DNA of 29,646 nucleotides from Chara braunii (Eukaryota > Streptophyta > Charophyceae > Charales > Characeae): NCBI GenBank assembly GCA_003427395.1, contig BFEA01000061.1:1382965-1412610 (forward strand), in the 5' to 3' direction. The notes under the pieces are model-generated. The model worked only from the letters and a program-made list of their open reading frames with translations. It did no database searches and had not been told where the DNA came from. The position numbers and the translations under genes were made by a program. Positions 17,664 to 29,210 of this stretch are shown here, piece after piece (within the stretch, counting starts at the first letter, position 1; every line of letters begins with the position of its first letter).

Positions 17664-20462
17664 TCATCTCCTAAGGTCATCTTGGAAGGCAGGGCAAGCA
17701 ACCCTGTCGTGCCCTCCTCTGTCACACCATGGGCACATGTCATCAGTGCTACTTTCCTCGATCTTCGCCTTCTTAGGCACGGGTAGGGTCTCAGGTCGTG
17801 CCCTCTCGAGACGGAATGTCACATCTTGTACGACTCTATCCACCGTGCCAGGACTCAACATCCTCGGGGCCCTCTCTGTTGTCGCCTCCTCGTCACATCT
17901 CTCAGACTCTGAAGAAAGGAGGTGCACTATGTCATCCATCGGCCCCAAAGCTGAAACTGGTGTCAGTGGCAGAGTCGTCAGCAGTAATGTCGCTGATCCG
18001 CTCATGTCCTGCTGTGGCATGACATCTCGTGGCTCTAAAATCCTCTCTTGCTCGTCGTGCCTACCACCCATCTCTCGCCATACACCCCCCTGAACAACCA
18101 ACTCTGAGGGAGGGACCCAGTCCAAACCACGTGCCTCTGCCTCTCTCCTCCCCTCGATCTCGTCTGGCTCAAGCATCACATGTCATCCCCATAGCCCCAA
18201 GTGGCTCCTCCGTCGGCGATTCTCGTTGTGGGATATCCGGTCTCACTCCACCTGGCTCTACCTCATGAGAGACATGTGCCTGTCCAAGAGGAATCTGCTG
18301 CTCCTCACTCCTCCTCTCGTTGACACATCTGTCGTGGTCTGATGCCTCAAACACTTTTCTAGGTCAGTAATCCTCTGCTCGAGCCTCGAGGTGGACTGTC
18401 TTGCCCGCTCGGCGCTGGTGACAAGATCACGTACCGTGTCCCTCAATCCTCTGTTCTCCGGCTCCAGAGTACCGATCCTCTGTACCGCACCCTGAAGCAC
18501 CTCTCCTCGTGCAACCTCGGTCTTCGTGAGTCTCCTGACATGCTCCATCACTCCCACCAACTCTCGCACTGAGGCATCAAACAACAATCTCCCCTGAAGC
18601 CCGTCCTCCGCCTGCGTACGCTCGCCCTCAGGCATAGGCTCCTCTCTTGTCCGTCTCCTCATCCTAACCTCCTCCTGCCATCCAGCTATGGCCGCATCCT
18701 CATAGAAGAGTCTCTGTGTCTGCTCCTCATTCTCTCGCCGTAACATGACAAGAGTCGATACCTAGCTCTCCAACTGAGATGATCGCACGGTCTCAAGGAC
18801 AACCCTGCGCTCGAGCCTATCTCTATCTGTCGCGTCAGTAGGTGGCTCATACTCCCTGAGCATCCTCTGAACCTGGGCTCGCCAATCACTCGCCTCTCTC
18901 TCCTGAATCCTAAGGACCGCCTCGGCCTCCTCTAGAGTCTGGACCTCCTTCCCCTCAACAAATATACGGAGATCACTCACCACCTCTCTCAGTGCATCGT
19001 GCTCCATCTGTCTTTCGCAACTCAACTCAAAGGATCGGATGACAACTCTCCTCGTGTAATCCCGAACCTGCTCTATCGCCTGTCGAGCTGTTACGAGGCC
19101 ACTACCAGTATAGTTTCTCTGCAAGGTTAAGTCGTCATACAGTACCCTGAGCCCACTAGTGGTCTGATCAACCGACAAGTGTGGTCTCGCGACCTGGCCC
19201 AGTCGCTTAAAAGTCAGCCACCCTGGAAAATGTAATGATGGCATCCGTCCCATCTCCTCGGCTAGCCATGCATCCCCCATGACAGGCTCATGATCTATCG
19301 GTCCCCGAGACTCCGGCAAGCTCTCCTCCTCATGAGTCGGAGATGCGTCCTGGGTATGCTCCGCGCCGACCTCAATGTGGCCCCTCATACTGGCCTCAGT
19401 CTGATCACCATCTCGTCGTGGAGTATCCCCAAAGTCTAGTGGTGACGTCTCCACTCGCTGGGTCTGCGTGTCCTCCGTGAGACCCTCTCTACCTAGCCAC
19501 AAAACCTCGGCCTCAACTCGCTCTGTCTCCATGTCCATGGGCGAGGGTTGGGATACCTCCTGTCGCATCACCATCCTAGGAGACTCCATGTCATTTAGCT
19601 GGGCAGTCAATGAACTCTCGGGCTCAGTTGGTTTCTCAGCCAATCGACTCTCGCTCAGTAACGACGATCCGCCCAATGATGAGGGTCCCATCGCACCTCT
19701 CTCACCATCCTCCACTGCCGGCTCTGACTGAGACTGGACCCTCTGCCCATCATGCCCTAGCTCATCATGCATCGGTGTCGTCTCTCGCGGCCACTCAGGC
19801 TGAGGCCCCTCGTGCTCCTGCATCGGTAATATAGTGGCAGGCCCTATCATAAGCGGTAGCTCCCTTTGTGGGAGATCTAATGCCATGTCACGTGTGTCTC
19901 TCCATCGATAAGGCCTCTCTGATGTTATATTGGAAACCACTCCCTCCATGGTATTTGTCTCTGTACGCCGGACTGAAGCAATCGTCAACACAAGCCGTGG
20001 GGTAGCCTCCTCCCCATCCTGTCCGATCATAGGCTGAGCACCCTCATCCACATCAGGCGCACCTCTAGGATCACAGCCGTTGATCCCTACTTCAGTCGGG
20101 GGGGGGGGCATCTCTGGTACTGGTGATGTCCCACTCTCAGGGATAGATGAATCGTCCTGACTCTGAGATCCTATCAGTAAGGTCTCCACCCCCAAATCAT
20201 ATGTGGAGAGCACCTTCCCAACATCACTAGTCAGTACCTGATCCCTCTCCTCAAAATCATCCCCTCGATTCTGACGTTCTCTACGCCTGCCTGTCCTAGA
20301 CCTGCGTGGAATCTCTGGCTGCCCACTCTCTCTCTGCTGCTGTCGCAATCGCCCCTCATCATCCTCATCTCTCTCTAGCTGCGCTCGCGGGCGTACCCTG
20401 AGCTCCGGGATGTAATCCCCAACCTCTCTGCGTAGCCTGCGTCCTCTGTCAGTGGTGAATGC
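17664..20462 (-). pseudogene. Extra post-integrase ORF: acidic, coiled-coil-like protein ending in a CCHC zinc knuckle
   Basis: The frame is open from 20462 to a TAG at 18762-18764, continues in frame from 18761 to about 18354, passes through a one-step shifted frame (18354-18169), then returns to the first frame to 17664. The product would be about 930 residues. The first third is Arg-rich, then Pro/Glu/Ser-rich and acidic. The middle is a long charged helix-rich region (around 19200-18400) with RLEQRITDLEK-like heptads. The C-terminus has CPWCDRGGHDRVAC (17694-17735), a Cys-X2-Cys-X4-His-X4-Cys knuckle typical of Gag nucleocapsids. There is no ATG near the 5' end, so the start is unclear. 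It is on the element's strand in the position of an env or accessory ORF. It may be a second Gag-like protein, or the gag of a nested element. Confidence 0.65.
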
Positions 20463-20653
20463 CTATACTGACTGACCCAAGCAGATCTCTCATACCCTCA
20501 GACAGCTGACCTGCCTGACAAACTAAAACTCATACGAAGACCTATCTAAATACTAGCACACAATTCTATCCTATCACTAATGCAGAGTACCATCTAATAA
20601 GACGAGGAATTGAATTCTATTTCTACTCACGATGTCTTTCCATCGCCCTTACC

Positions 20654-21382
20654 TTAGTTTCGTGCTTCGAACTTTTTCAGTTTCGAATCGGAGACCCAAT
20701 CTCTCCACGGCGTGCCGTTAAGCTCTTCAATTTCATATGCTCCATGCTGCCCACACCGTCTAATGCGATACGGGCCTAACCACCGCTTGTCCAACTTGCG
20801 CAACCACTGTTTTTCTAGCGACGAGTCGTATAATAGCACCACATCTCCAACTTCCAGTGCCTCCTTCCTGACTCGTGGGAGGAGATCCCACCTCTCCTTG
20901 TCCCCTAACCGACTGTCCGTTACTTGATCTGCAGCTTCCTGAATCCTCTCTTCTGCGATGCCAACTTGTTTGGCCCACAAATCCAGCAATTCCTCGAAGG
21001 ACAAGGTGCTTTCCATATCCTGCCTCCTCCATGTCTTCAGAAAGCTCTCTATCGGGAGGGTGGCATGCCTTCCATACCATAGCGTTGCTGGCGCGTACTT
21101 CGTGGATCTCTTAATCGTAATATTTTCGACAAAGAATGCTGCGCGCAGATGCTTAGGCCACTGATTCTCCCTGCCCTTCGTCCATTTCGCCAGTAGATTC
21201 GTGATGGTGGTATGCCCTCTCTCAACTGGAGCATTCGCCTGCGGATGTGCCCTAGTCGTGTAGCTGGCTTGTACGCCATACTCTTGCAACAAGATTCGCA
21301 CTTCTCCACAAGTGAACTCTGACCCTCTGTCCATCACGAATTCACTACGAAAGGATATCTCAGGAAATACTCGGAGATACAC
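20654..21382 (-). pseudogene. Integrase, catalytic core end and C-terminal domain
   Basis: Carries the second catalytic Asp in VMDRGSEF (codon 21329-21331) and the catalytic Glu in PVERGH (21221-21223), giving D-X35-E. The C-terminal part has KRWLGPYRI, the GPY/F module of Gypsy integrases, followed by GAYEIEELNG. No chromodomain follows before the stop at 20654. The reading frame differs from the upstream integrase half by one step; the shift lies about 21340-21375. Integrase would insert the cDNA into the host genome. The catalytic residues themselves look intact. Confidence 0.9.
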
Positions 21383-22815
21383 AAAACCAATGTTTCGTAT
21401 GTCTTACTGCGAATGGTTCGCCCATCAACAAACCCCGTAAGATTGTCCCGCTCGTCGAAGATGTAATTGTAGTCGCCCACTCCTTGAGGCATTGCCAGTA
21501 GGTCCAAATGGACCACTGCTCCTGCGTCTCGTACAATCCGCGGGTACAATGGCTCCTTATACATAGTCGACGCCCTTATTTGACATGGAATGCACGACTC
21601 GCAATACTTGCAAATCATCTCGCTCATTCCTTCCCAATAATAAAGCTCACGCGCCGTCGCATATGTCAAGGCAAATGCTCTGTGACCACCTGCGGGCCCA
21701 TCATGAAGTGCAACTATAACGTCTATCTGATGATTTCGGCCGCAGATCACCCACCTCGGGTTGCCAACCTCGTTTTTGATGAAAAGGTATCCATCCCGGA
21801 TTAAAAAGCGAGGTCGCATCTCGAGTACCTTCTTAGTTGCTTCTCTCTCTCTGATCTCACATGAGAGAAGCAAACCTAGTTCACGGTATACGCCTTCGTA
21901 CTTAGCTGTGCGAAAAACCTCCATTATCTCTCCTTCCTCGAACTCGTCCTCTTCCATATCTCTTACAGGGTCTCGACTCCCTTCTCCATCCTCTTGCACT
22001 TGGACAATTGAGTTGACAAGGAAACTCACATCCGCCACATACTTTGTGTGCGTGTCGAGTGAGTAGGCTCCACTCTCAATGACCAATGGATCTTCTCCTA
22101 ACTGGAAGATCTCAGTCAATGCAAGCTTTGCCATCCATTCAACCTCCTTCCCTCCCCAAGGATCCTCCTCCACGAAGTCCTTGAGGACTATATCTGCTCG
22201 CTTTACGTACCCTGCAGGAGCAAGAAAAGCAGACTGCCCTTGCACAATGACTCCACTGACCCTAACGGCATGCGCATTGATGTGGAGCTTCACATCTTCC
22301 TCTTCATCGAGGAATGCATCTACCGGAGGTATATCCTCATTAGCTTTATCGCCAGACTTATCCCAATTGATCCGACTAAGTCTGTCAGCCCGATTCTTAT
22401 TCCCAGGTATGCGTTCCATCTCAAAGTCAAACATCCATACATACGTGAGCCACCTGGCTATGGTTGGGTCTGACGGTGCATAGTTTTTCAAGGAGCTGAC
22501 CAATGCCGTCGGATCCACTCTCAGTACAAACCTCCTTCTGAAAAGGTAGTTGCGGAACACCCTTAGACAGTGGAGAACTGCCAGTATCTCCCGCTTGAAC
22601 TGTGAGTAGTTTCTCTCAGTGCCATTCAAGGTTCGACTCTCGAATCTCAATGGCCTCTCTTCACCATTTACATAAGCTTGGATCAGAATGTCCCCCAAGG
22701 CTGTAGGCCCTGCATCAGTCTCCACGATGAAAGGAAGTTTTGGCGTTGCTTCGAAGTCAGGAACTCCCAACACCAGACCACCTTCTCTGAATTCCCTTTT
22801 TAAACCACTTACCAC
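21334..22815 (-). pseudogene. RNase H domain and integrase N-terminal half
   Basis: The first 150 residues are a Gypsy RNase H. FIVETDAG holds the first Asp, FKREILAV the Glu, LRVDPTAL the next Asp, and NRADRLSR the last. A long acidic tether follows (EEEDV, EEDEFEEGE). Next comes the integrase zinc-binding domain (HDGPAGGH and CESC) and the first catalytic Asp in HLDLLAM (codon 21502-21504). The frame is lost shortly after, near 21370, and continues in the next segment. The upstream frameshift from RT lies about 22810-22830. Confidence 0.9.
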
Positions 22816-23141
22816 TCCTTACTGCTTCTCATCCCATTCTCATCTTGATCCTTCCTCACAAGCTTTCTCAACTGCTCTGTCTTCTCGGCGAAGTTCTTGA
22901 TGAAAACTCGCCAAAAGCCACATATTCCCAGGAAGCTATGAATTTCACTAACAGATTCGAATGGCACCGGCCATTCGAGTATCTTGTTAGTCTTCTTTAT
23001 GTCAGGGCGACGACCGTTCTCGTTACATACGAAGCCTAATATGGTCGCCCCCCGCATACAGTGTCTCGACTTCAGTCCGCTTGCGGTAAGGTTGTAATCC
23101 TTCAGAATGTCAAGAATCCAAGCAATATCTTGTATATGATC
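22809..23141 (-). pseudogene. Reverse transcriptase thumb/connection segment
   Basis: Same frame as the RT catalytic segment, separated from it by a TGA just before DHIQDI. It contains LGFVCNENGRRPDIKK and SFLGICGFWRVFIKNFA, the well-conserved region of Gypsy RTs between the catalytic box and RNase H. The frame closes at 22809, and the RNase H continues one frame over. Confidence 0.88.
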
Positions 23142-23981
23142 TCATACGAATTTCCTTACCCCAGGCATAACCTCCGTCTCATCCTTCTTCTTTCGCCCTT
23201 TCACAACCAAATCGTAAATGTATGGTTGCGTAAGATGTGAACTAACCGTCTGCATAACGCGAACCATATGCCTTTGCACCATTGCCACAACATTCGTCCA
23301 ACCCTGCGGTGCCACATTCCTATGGATCAACCCCCTTGGTGTGTGCATCGCAGTCATAGGCATGTCAGGTGGATACACCGGGAACTGATCGTACCCTGAG
23401 TACAGGTCTATCAAGGAAATGATAGGCCGTCTAACACAGGATTCTGACAGCGCGTCTGCGTTCGGCAAACCTCCCGCATCTCGTATCGTTACTGCATTCA
23501 GGCGCTGTAGGTCCTGTACCCACCTTAGGGTACCATTCGGCTTGATAAAGCAAAACCATGACGATGCGTAAGGCCCACTTGAGTAGTCGGCTATATGAGA
23601 ATGAATCTTGTCATCCAAGTAGTCGACTACTCTCCGTTCCTCTGCCGGATTGGGATAGCGTGGCCCTTGCAAGTTCTATGGTACATGAGGCACAGTGTGG
23701 ATCCGAATCATTGGAACTTTATCCACATCAAGGCGCCCACGCTCATCATCGTAAAACGCATATGCGCGATGCCGCTCCTTCATTACCTCTACCATAAGGG
23801 TCTTCTCTTGTGGCGTGAGGAATCGTGGCTCTTCTATTATCAGGTCACCCTCGGTCCTCTCATTGATACGGCACGGCCCATGTTCTGCATCCTCCTTCAT
23901 TTGCCGTATCAGTTCACGTTCCTGCTCATAGTAGAATTCTTCTTCCGCAGTTATGAAGACAGGAACGGGGTGACTCTTCTA
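23142..23981 (-). pseudogene. Reverse transcriptase fingers/palm with altered catalytic box
   Basis: A stop (TAG, 23979-23981) precedes the segment and another (TAG, 23676-23678) interrupts it before the fingers. Motifs in order: WFCFIKPNGTLRWVQDLQRL, SLIDLYSGYDQF with the first catalytic Asp, TPRGLIHRNVAPQGW, and PYIYDLVVKG. The last corresponds to the YIDD/YVDD box, but its first Asp position is a Tyr codon (TAC, 23214-23216), so polymerase activity would be lost even without the stops. RT would copy the element RNA from the tRNA primer. Confidence 0.92.
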
Positions 23982-23998
23982 AGTCACGCGCTTGTACC

Positions 23999-24673
23999 TC
24001 ATTTTGGAGCCCTGCTTAAGCCCACCCCTAAAAAAGGTTGACTTGCAACACGACTCTGGGGTACCCCTGGTTCTCCTGTCCTTGCCGGCAACCGATACAC
24101 GAGCTCCACTTCTCCCTCGCCGGAATCTTCCACTATTTTCTCTCTCAAAACTTGTACAACAATGAGATCCGCCATCCCATATGACGACACTATCTTCATT
24201 GCGTCGTTGATGCTGGTTAGGCTTAAGCACACCTCGCCCGTAGGCTCACATTCCTCTTCGTCTTCTCCCGTTAATTTCCTCCTCTCCCCTTCGGATTCCT
24301 CAAAGGTATAGGAACCTGGGTTTGACCTATTTCTCAAGCTACGAGGCCCTGTATTGTGACAGGTGATAATCTCATAATTGCCGCAAACTGGATCACTACG
24401 GATGACGTACATTGTGCCGTCATGCTTGTTAAGTATCATTGATTCAGTGCGGCAAAGGAATGACCTTTCCAGCAGGAGAGGATGGTCCAAATCGGGCATA
24501 ACAAAGAAGCAGGACCGCACCTTCACTTTCCCGATTTCAATCACCACATTCGACGTTGTGCCAGTAAAAGGAGTCTTCCCGCTTGCGCCATAGAGGAAAC
24601 CTGAGTCCACTCGATCAATCTCCATTCCTAAGCGGAGTGCGTCAGATTCCTTGATGATATTCATCTCCGCTCA
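23999..24673 (-). pseudogene. Retropepsin-type aspartic protease, disrupted at the active site
   Basis: The upstream frame ends CSGILDT followed by a TGA at 24671-24673, and the downstream frame resumes AEMNII. In retropepsins the catalytic motif is Asp-Thr/Ser-Gly-Ala, so the stop sits exactly at the glycine. Further on, YVIRSDPV and LLLERSFL fit a retropepsin flap and C-terminal region. The frame drifts before 23999: the RT frame takes over around 24040, where a one-nucleotide shift is needed. The protease would have cut the Gag-Pol precursor. Confidence 0.85.
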
Positions 24674-26536
24674 TGTGTCCAGTATCCCACTACACGGCTT
24701 ACCCTTTATACTCAGGTTCACACTCCCAGTCCCGACCGATTTCCAATCCATTTTCGTCCCAGGAACCGCCCAATGAGCCTCGACAGGGATGAGATCTCCT
24801 AGTCGTACGCTCGCCACCCTTCGACGAGAGAGTCGCGTTTTGAATCCTTCCCTAAGCTTAGGCGCTGAGGCGAGGATTTCCTTTAAATTAAGCAGGTCAT
24901 TATGACCCTGCAAAAGCCTATCGGCCAAGGCTTCAATGTCTAGGCCATCTTCTAATGGTACCGCGTACTTCTGTTTCCACGAGCTTTCTCCTTTCACTGC
25001 TTTCTCTGGCCTCTCTTCCGTCTTTCTCTTCTTTGCGCGCTGGGCGGCTTGCTCCTCCTCTTCTTTCCTTAGCCACTCATCTTCCTCATCCTCCTTGCCT
25101 TCGCCCCCCACGTCGATAACTGGCTTCTTCTCTCGTGGCTGACTTTCGCTCGGAGGTTCCTGACAGCTACTGGTATCTCCCTTCTTACTCCTCGTGCATA
25201 CTGCTTGCGGGAATGTGGGTTGCCCTCGAGGAGGCCGGAATGTAATGCCAGATCCCGGGGTTGATCCCAAGGTCTGACAAGCCGGTTTGACACTCGATGG
25301 CCCTGTCTCTAAGCCTAGTAAGAAAACCATCGGCTTCGCCACCTCGTCGCAAATGGACCTCATTTTCAAATTCAACCTCTGCATCTTCTCCACGAGGTCT
25401 TCCATTTGCTCCATGGTATCTATGACCCTTCCTTGGCAATACGATTCTTCTTCCTCCTCCTCTTCTATCACGACTGGCTCTTCCCTCCTGATGTCCTCTT
25501 CGGACTCACTATTGACCAGTTCCTTCACTTTTATTGTTGACCTGACATCTTCCTCTTGCCAGAGTCGGAACATGGCCGGTGGTGGCCGACCTAGTTCGGC
25601 TCGACGAAGCGCCTCCTTGCGCATACCACCTGCAATCTTAGGGTCAATATATTTCCCATGCATATTATAGATATCTCCATCCATGTTTGTTGAGATAAGG
25701 CCATTTCCCTCATCTACTTTTCGAATTTGGCAAAACCTGAAGGTATGCCCTTTTAGTGCGCAATGATGGCAAATGGCATTTCTCCAATCGAACCTTGGCC
25801 TATTATTCCCGCCTTGCCCATTCCAATTGACTCCACTTCCGCTCCCTTTACCGCCTTGTCCACCATTACCGTTACCCCGTCCGCGGCCTCCATTGCCTCG
25901 GCCCTGATTGCTCTGCCCGTTACCTCGTTGGTTCTGACCTTGTCCTTGACCCGCTGCTTGACCGGGTTGGTTGACTCGAGGCGGGGGTACTTGCTGCTGC
26001 TGTTGGCCCCCCCCTTGCCAGTTCACTCCTTGAGTTGGCGCATTGGGGTATCCTCCTGCAGCATGCACAGTCGGCCCTCCCACAGGCGGCCCGACTTGGT
26101 TGTAAAACGGCAATGGGCCATATGGCCTATACCCCGGCCAAACAGGAGGAATGGTCCCTGGCCAAGGTCCAACCGACGCTGGTCCCTGTGGTGGTGCTGC
26201 ACTCGTGCTTGCCTGATTGACATTTACTTGGGCTGGCGCGACGACTTGTACTCCTGTATTCTTCCCCGAACCTTGACCACCTAAGAACTGGTTCCTCACC
26301 TTTCTCTGACTTTTTATCAGCTTCACCGGTTCTTCTTCCTCATCGTCATCATCATCTCCCATCTGCTCCACCACCTTCTTTGCAGCTTTTGCCTGAGGCT
26401 GAGTCAATGTCAAAACCTGTTTTCCTGCCACCTTCTGTTGGTCGGCTTGGTACTTGGCTATTCCATCCGCAATAAGCTGTTGAAGGTTGATACCTTCTCC
26501 TTCAGTGACAACTCGGGCCTTTCGCTTTTGCCGTTG
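24674..26536 (-). pseudogene. Gag C-terminal region: linker, CCHC zinc knuckle and pre-protease spacer
   Basis: This is the same frame as the capsid segment, after an in-frame TAA. Order: a helical segment with an acidic DDDDDEEEE stretch; a Pro/Gly/Gln-rich linker with GQGQGQ and RGN/GRG repeats; the knuckle CHHCALKGHTFRFC (25730-25771), a CX2CX4HX4C nucleocapsid motif; a conserved-looking tail DGDIYNMHGKYIDPK; then an acidic, Lys/Glu-rich spacer leading into the protease. The RG-rich linker plus knuckle would bind genomic RNA. Confidence 0.88.
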
Positions 26537-27139
26537 TTATTTCATCTGAAACTGGTATACCTGGTCCAACTCCCCATCTGCCAAGCTTTGCTTCACCGTC
26601 TCCCAAGTCAACTTCCTCCCTATGGCCCCTCTTTTGGTCAGGGAAACACTATCGCATTCCGTGAAGTTGCTTAGGAAGATGGCACATTGGGACTCCTCGG
26701 CCAACCCTGGAACCTTCCTCGCCATCTTTTCGAAAGCCGTCGCGAAGGCACCCACCGTCGTGAAATCAGACCTCTCTAGCCTTTCCAAGTCCTCCGTCGT
26801 AAGGAGGCCATCTCCCAACTGATACCGCCTCTGCATTTCTGCCTTAAAGTTCCCCCAATTTCCTGCGGCCTCAGTTGCTACCAGCATAACTTCCGGCCGG
26901 ATCTCCCACCAGACGTACTTAGAGATTTGACGAAACTTTTCTTCTTCCGTCATCTCGTCAGTAATTTTCTCGAGCAACTCAAGCCACTCTGACACCTTAT
27001 CTCCTTTGAAGTGGAAGATCGAAACCTTAGGGATGTTGGATCGCGTCACCGCGCGCCCATCCAGTAGAGCAACCAGTTGACCGAACGTAACCGACCGCTG
27101 GTCCGCGCCATTGGCCTGATTGAGTTCATCGCCCGCCAT
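26537..27139 (-). pseudogene. Gag matrix/capsid region
   Basis: Starts at the first ATG in frame (27139); a TGA lies about 20 bases upstream. It contains FKGDKVSEWLELLEK and an aromatic/helical stretch WWEIRPEVML ... WGNFKAEMQRRY, the usual layout of the Ty3/Gypsy capsid domain. The frame ends in TAA (26537-26539) and stays open beyond it in the same frame. Capsid would assemble the virus-like particle. The stop is probably decay, although Gag/Pol read-through cannot be excluded from sequence. Confidence 0.88.
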
Positions 27140-27156
27140 CTCGTTCTTCGACAATC

Positions 27157-27536
27157 AATTCCCTGTCAATATACAACACTTATACATGGTCAACCTAATT
27201 ACTTTAACAAACCCTTATAACTAGTCCAACCTCAACCTTAAGAGGTTGTGTCCTACTACTAAATTCAAACGTTCAACACTCATACACAAGCATCCACACC
27301 TTCATACAATCACACTACGAATTCGTCCACTCCATGCCAAGTCCTAATACTTAGCGTTCCTGACCATGACAGCGAGGCCCTTCTTCGGGTCTGACAATTC
27401 CCTTAAGTCGTTACTACAATATCAAAAGTCAAAAACACACTATATCAATCTCTAATCACAAAAGTGTCGTTTTGCCTGGATCATCGTTCTGCACTAAACC
27501 CAAGTCCGTTCACTATGGACCTCGGTAGGCAGCCGA
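27157..27536 (-). other. Leader between PBS and gag
   Basis: About 400 bp of non-coding sequence in element orientation, AT-leaning with CACAC/CATAC runs. It would hold the packaging signal; no structure was identified by eye. Confidence 0.55.
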
Positions 27537-27556
27537 GATCCCCGACAATGGCGCCA
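27537..27556 (-). promoter_or_regulatory. Primer-binding site, tRNA-Asp type
   Basis: Minus strand TGGCGCCATTGTCGGGGATC begins two bases after the LTR end (CGACA at 27559-27563). It is complementary, with about two mismatches, to the 3' end of plant cytosolic tRNA-Asp with CCA. This PBS type is frequent in plant Tat/Athila/Ogre-related Gypsy elements. It fixes the element's orientation and the inner edge of the right LTR. Confidence 0.8.
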
Positions 27557-28254
27557 CCTGTCGTGCGCACGGTCCCCGCTGGGAGAACCTTCCCGGCCGC
27601 GTCACGCAGGATTGGTAGTATTCGCAAGTCGCTTTACGAAAAGGGAAGTAGCGGAGCCGCTCCGACCGAGTGCGCCAGCTATACCTCCATCGAGTCTCTA
27701 CGACAGGACAGGGTCTCGCGAGGTACAACTTACCTCCACCTGTGGGAGCTGTCACCATCCCTTGGGTGGGCGTATCCCCGCCGAGCTACTGAACCACACG
27801 CGAAAGCTTTTACTTGCAATCACGGAGGTGGCCTAGCCGAGTGCGTTTCTCGTATGCTGTAGCATAGGGGGTACGCGCAGTCCACGCCAAGCTCGGACCC
27901 GTACGCGAACCGTCACGCTGGGGCGTTGATCTCCCACGTGCGATTCAGCGTCGGTCGACTAGGACATCATAAATCAACCACGCGATACATGATAAAACAA
28001 AGTAACTTATACAAGCAAATTAGCCTAGTCCCTTTTTCATACGTCCTAACCCATAACTCGGAACTGCAAATGTGTCTGAGCGAGGTCTGCGCAGAGTTAC
28101 ATTAAAAGAATCTCGCTGTCATGGGAACCATAACGTTCAGTCATGTGTTCTCACTTACTCTTGCTATCATGACGATGCTTCATGCGTTACCCACATCCGT
28201 ACAACCTCCCATGAGTTTCGGGGTTGCGTACGACACTCAAATGTCGAAAGCGAA

Positions 28255-28284
28255 ATATCGTGAAGGGTTTCTCCTTCACGATAT
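28255..28284. repeat. 12-bp perfect hairpin in right LTR
   Basis: Same ATATCGTGAAGG arm and GTTTCT loop as 6631-6660. The sequence is unchanged although the surrounding LTR copies differ at several positions. Confidence 0.85.
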
Positions 28285-29210
28285 TGCACGGCTGAAGGAT
28301 AAGTCGTTCGGCCCTTGCGACACCCCTGTTTTTTAGGTAGTGGGTGGAGATAAGCAAGGGGCGCAGGTCCGCCTCAAGGGGGAAACCTTTTTGTGCTGGA
28401 CCGGAGTCTGGGACGTCCTGGACAAGGACCTCGAATTCTAGGCTCAGGAGCAACGTTCATTTAGTAATCTTAAAAACAAGACCCCTTTTGAGACGGGGTA
28501 CACTCGTCCTTCCCCTGCGGAAGGAAAATACGAGTAATCACGGGTTGGCGAGCAATTCGCCGTACCCAAACTAAGTCTCAGTCCGTCCTAAGGTCGAGCG
28601 CTAAACCTTGCGCTCGGCTACCCTTGCCTGTTTGCTTGGTGCATACAGCAGGAGTAAAATAGGAAAAAAAAATAAATTGGGCGAGTCTTGGGGGAAATCA
28701 GGGAGAGTCATTCTCACAGCCATAGTTGAACCTTGTTACTCACACCCTTCATTCATTCACCCATATCACCCTTAGTTCACGAACAAGCCCTTGCTCCCAT
28801 ACATACCTGCACACAAATGAAGTCCAGAGAAAATCCACACGCAGATGCCACAAAACGTGGTCAACCCCTTTTCTCCCAGATTCATGTCCCACACGCCCCT
28901 TTCCGACCCCACTCAACAAAGGCATATCCGCCCATCCCGATTCACACAGCTTTTGCATGGTTATTCAAGAGAGGTTCAAAGAATAGGAACTTTATTCACA
29001 CAGAAATGCCCTTCGCCTACGGGGTGACAGACATCTGGGCGAGGGTATCATAATGGGTACGAGTTGAGTCGGAAACCGACCTGCTATCAGTCCGATAACA
29101 GAAGTTGATGAAGCTCAAGACTTCGAAGAACACTCGCAAGTAGCCTAAACTATTCTCAGAAGGAGAAGAGTCAGACATTTGTCAACAAGCAAAACTGACT
29201 GACTTAGCAA

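Noticed and set aside
18029-20348. Plus-strand ORFs opposite the extra element ORF (for example 19468-19834)
   Set aside because: Shadow frames of the minus-strand coding region.
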